Part shown: one piece after another, positions 62,103 through 64,000 of the stretch
Layout of the letters: each line of letters opens with the position of its first letter
Position numbering within the stretch: position 1 is the stretch's first letter
Source of the DNA: VAZQ01 sp963827585
GTDB lineage: Bacteria > Pseudomonadota > Alphaproteobacteria > Rhizobiales > Xanthobacteraceae
Length of the DNA stretch: 64,000 nucleotides
Reading direction: 5' to 3'
Assembly (NCBI GenBank): GCA_963827585.1
Contig: CAWHCK010000060.1
Span: forward strand, 124,001-188,000
Program-made: the position numbers and the translations under genes
The notes under the pieces: generated by a model
Database searches by the model: none
Told to the model about the DNA's origin: nothing
Seen by the model: only the letters and a program-made list of their open reading frames with translations

Positions 62103-63400
62103 CTACGCCGGCTCCTTCTCCAGCTCCTCGCCGAACGCGACCGGATGCTTCATCGCCGCGTGCAGCTTGTCGGCATCGAGCTCGCCCTCCCAGCGGCTGA
62201 TGACGATGGTGGCGACGCCGTTGCCGATGAGGTTGGTCAGTGCGCGGCATTCGCTCATGAACTTGTCGATGCCGAGCAGGATGGCGAGCGACTGGATCGG
62301 GATGTCGGGCACGATCGCGAGCGTGGCCGCGAGCGTCACGAAGCCCGCGCCCGTCACGCCCGACGCGCCCTTCGAGGTGATCATGGCGATCGCCAGGATG
62401 CCGAGCTCCTGGGAGAGGGTCAGCGGCGTGTTGGTCGCCTGCGCGAGGAACAGCGTCGCCAAGGTCATGTAGATGTTGGTGCCGTCGAGATTGAAGCTGT
62501 AGCCGGTCGGGATCACCAGGCCGACGACCGATTTCGAGGCCCCGAGGCGCTGCATCTTCTGGATCATGTGGGGCAGCACCGTCTCCGACGAGCTGGTGCC
62601 GAACACGATCAGCAGCTCATCCTTGATGTAGGCGAGGAAGCGAGGATGGAGAAGCCGGCGAGGCGGGCGATGGTGCCGAGCACGACCAGCACGAACAGCA
62701 GGCTGGTGAGATAGAACGTGGCGATCAGCTCGACCAGGTTCACCAGCGAGGCCACGCCGTAGGCCCCGACGGTGAAGGCCATGGCGCCGAACGCGCCGAT
62801 CGGCGCCGCGCGCACGATGATGCCGATGATGCCGAAGAAGACTTTCGCCATCGCCTCGATGACGCCGTTGATGCGCTCGCCCAATTCACCCAGCTGGGCG
62901 ATGGCGAAGCCGGTCAGGATGGAGATCAGCAGGATCTGCAGGAGGTCGCCCTTGGCAAAGGCGCCGATGAAGGTCTCGGGAATGATCGCCAGGAGGTGGG
63001 CGACGAAGCCCTCCCCCTGGGCGCGGTGGACGTAACTCTCGACCGCACGGGGATCGAGCGTGGCCGGGTCTATGTTGAAACCCTTGCCGGGCTCCAAGAG
63101 CTCGCCGACCAGCAGCCCGAGCGCGAGCGCCAAGGTCGACACCGCCTCGAAATAGAACAGCGTCTTGACGCCGACCCGGCCGACCTTCTTGAGGTCGCGC
63201 ATCGAGCCGATGCCGTGCACGACCGTGCAGAAGATGACCGGCCCGATCATCATCTTGATGAGCGAGATGAAGCCGTCGCCGAGCGGTTTGAGCGCGACGG
63301 CCGTACCGGGAAAGTAATGGCCGATCAGAATGCCGACCGCGATGGCGATCAGCACCTGCACGTAGAGAATGGTGTACCAGGGCCGCGAGGATGTGGTCAT
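62103..63400 (-). CDS. dctA: C4-dicarboxylate transporter, frameshifted
   Basis: DAACS-family symporter for succinate, fumarate and malate; in rhizobia it feeds bacteroids. N-terminal frame (MTTSSRPWYTILYVQVLIAI to about residue 250) has ISLIKMMIGPVIFCTVVHGI and VGVKTLFYFEAVSTLAL. The C-terminal frame has FGTSSSETVLPHMIQKMQRL, VIPTGYSFNLDGTNIYMTLA and SKGASGVTGAGFVTLAATL, the substrate-site segments. One missing base near 62641 separates them. Combined length of about 432 residues is normal. Confidence 0.92.
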
Positions 63401-63430
63401 GAGGTGAAGCCCACCGGGAAGCGAGCTCGA

Positions 63431-64000
63431 TCATTTGACACGAAGCAGGCCGCCATAAGGCGTCTTCAGCCGCTCGAACCTCACCCCGAAAGCGTCGTCG
63501 AGGCGCGGATCGTCGAATACGTCCTGCGCCCGGCCGTGAGCGACGATGCGGCCGCGGTCCATCACGATGACCCTGTCGAAGAAACGGAAGGCAAGCTCGA
63601 GATCATGCATCACCACGAGGCACAGCCGATCGGCCGCGCGCCGCACCAGAGTTCGCACGACCTCGATTCGGTGCCTGATGTCGAGGCTGGCGGCGGGCTC
63701 GTCCGCCAGCAAAGCCGGCGGATCGACCGCGAGCACCATGGCGAGCAGTACGCGCGCGCGCTCCCCGCCCGATAGCGTCGACCAACGCCGGTCCTGCAAC
63801 AGGCCAAGCTCGAACGTGGCGATCACCCGTTCGAGCGCACCCACCTCCGGATGACCTGTCCGCCCGGCCCCGAGCCGCACGAGATCGGCGACGCGCAGAT
63901 CCCAGTGCGGCTCGAAATGCTGCGGCAGGTAACCGATCTCTCTCGCGCGCGCCGCACTGGAGATGCGCGTCAGGTCGTGGCCGCCGATGCGAACCTCGCC
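63431..64000 (-). CDS. ABC transporter ATPase, iron-complex/haem/cobalamin type, partial
   Basis: The C-terminal part, 189 residues, of a FecE/HmuV/BtuD-like ATPase. Q-loop IGYLPQHFEPHWDLRVADLV, signature TLSGGERARVLLAMVLA, Walker B PALLADEPAASLDI and switch His VMHDLELAFRF are present; the Walker A half is beyond the window. Members drive import of ferric siderophores, haem or vitamin B12; the substrate cannot be told without its neighbours. Confidence 0.85.
   Translation of the reverse strand, partial: GEVRIGGHDLTRISSAARAREIGYLPQHFEPHWDLRVADLVRLGAGRTGHPEVGALERVIATFELGLLQDRRWSTLSGGERARVLLAMVLAVDPPALLADEPAASLDIRHRIEVVRTLVRRAADRLCLVVMHDLELAFRFFDRVIVMDRGRIVAHGRAQDVFDDPRLDDAFGVRFERLKTPYGGLLRVK

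Overview
This window looks like chromosome from a high-GC alphaproteobacterium of the Hyphomicrobiales (Rhizobiales), most likely near Bradyrhizobium or the Xanthobacteraceae. The evidence is a GcrA cell-cycle regulator with clustered GANTC sites, a SAM-II riboswitch ahead of metZ, PstA with a long N-terminal extension, EcfG-type stress promoters, and several families of short palindromic intergenic repeats of the kind common in that group. No rRNA, tRNA or CRISPR array was seen.

Layout. 1-14.6 kb holds dcd, metZ, apaG, hslO, argF and argD, a housekeeping order that I recall as contiguous in relatives. Here it is split by an opgC gene with two SGNH-hydrolase paralogues, and by a ugpBAEC glycerol-3-phosphate importer; gcrA follows. 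14.7-24.4 kb is the phosphate locus phoB-phoU-pstB-pstA-pstC with three pstS genes. A metallo-beta-lactamase-fold protein lies next. 26.37-32.66 kb is a 3.14-kb tandem duplication carrying a nucleotidyltransferase, a small zinc-ribbon protein, a cysteine-rich fragment, phoR and an HNH endonuclease. One phoR copy is intact and the other is riddled with indels. 33.5-51 kb is a general-stress block: GlsB, YihY, holin-like and CsbD/YqjD-like membrane proteins, manganese catalase, DUF892 ferritin-like proteins, PRC-barrel protein and topoisomerase IB. Many of these genes have a GGAAC-N16/17-NGTT promoter upstream. An IS701-family element sits inside it. 51.2-55.9 kb has a multicopper oxidase and an arsenic cluster (arsC, arsR, arsI, aqpS). 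56-59.6 kb is phnDCEE. The end holds a flippase-like membrane protein, a Tat-exported alpha/beta hydrolase, dctA and the start of an ABC ATPase gene.

How the genes fit together. Three phosphorus uptake systems (ugp, pst, phn) and their regulators PhoB, PhoR and PhoU lie within 60 kb, and Pho-box-like direct repeats precede ugpB, two pstS genes and phnD. The stress block appears to be a physically clustered EcfG regulon.

Caution. At least fifteen genes, including normally essential ones (argF, pstS, dcd, dctA, phnE), carry single-base frameshifts. Many are probably sequencing or assembly errors, so coordinates for those genes span the whole homologous region. All functional calls come from reading the sequence and from family knowledge; no database search was run.
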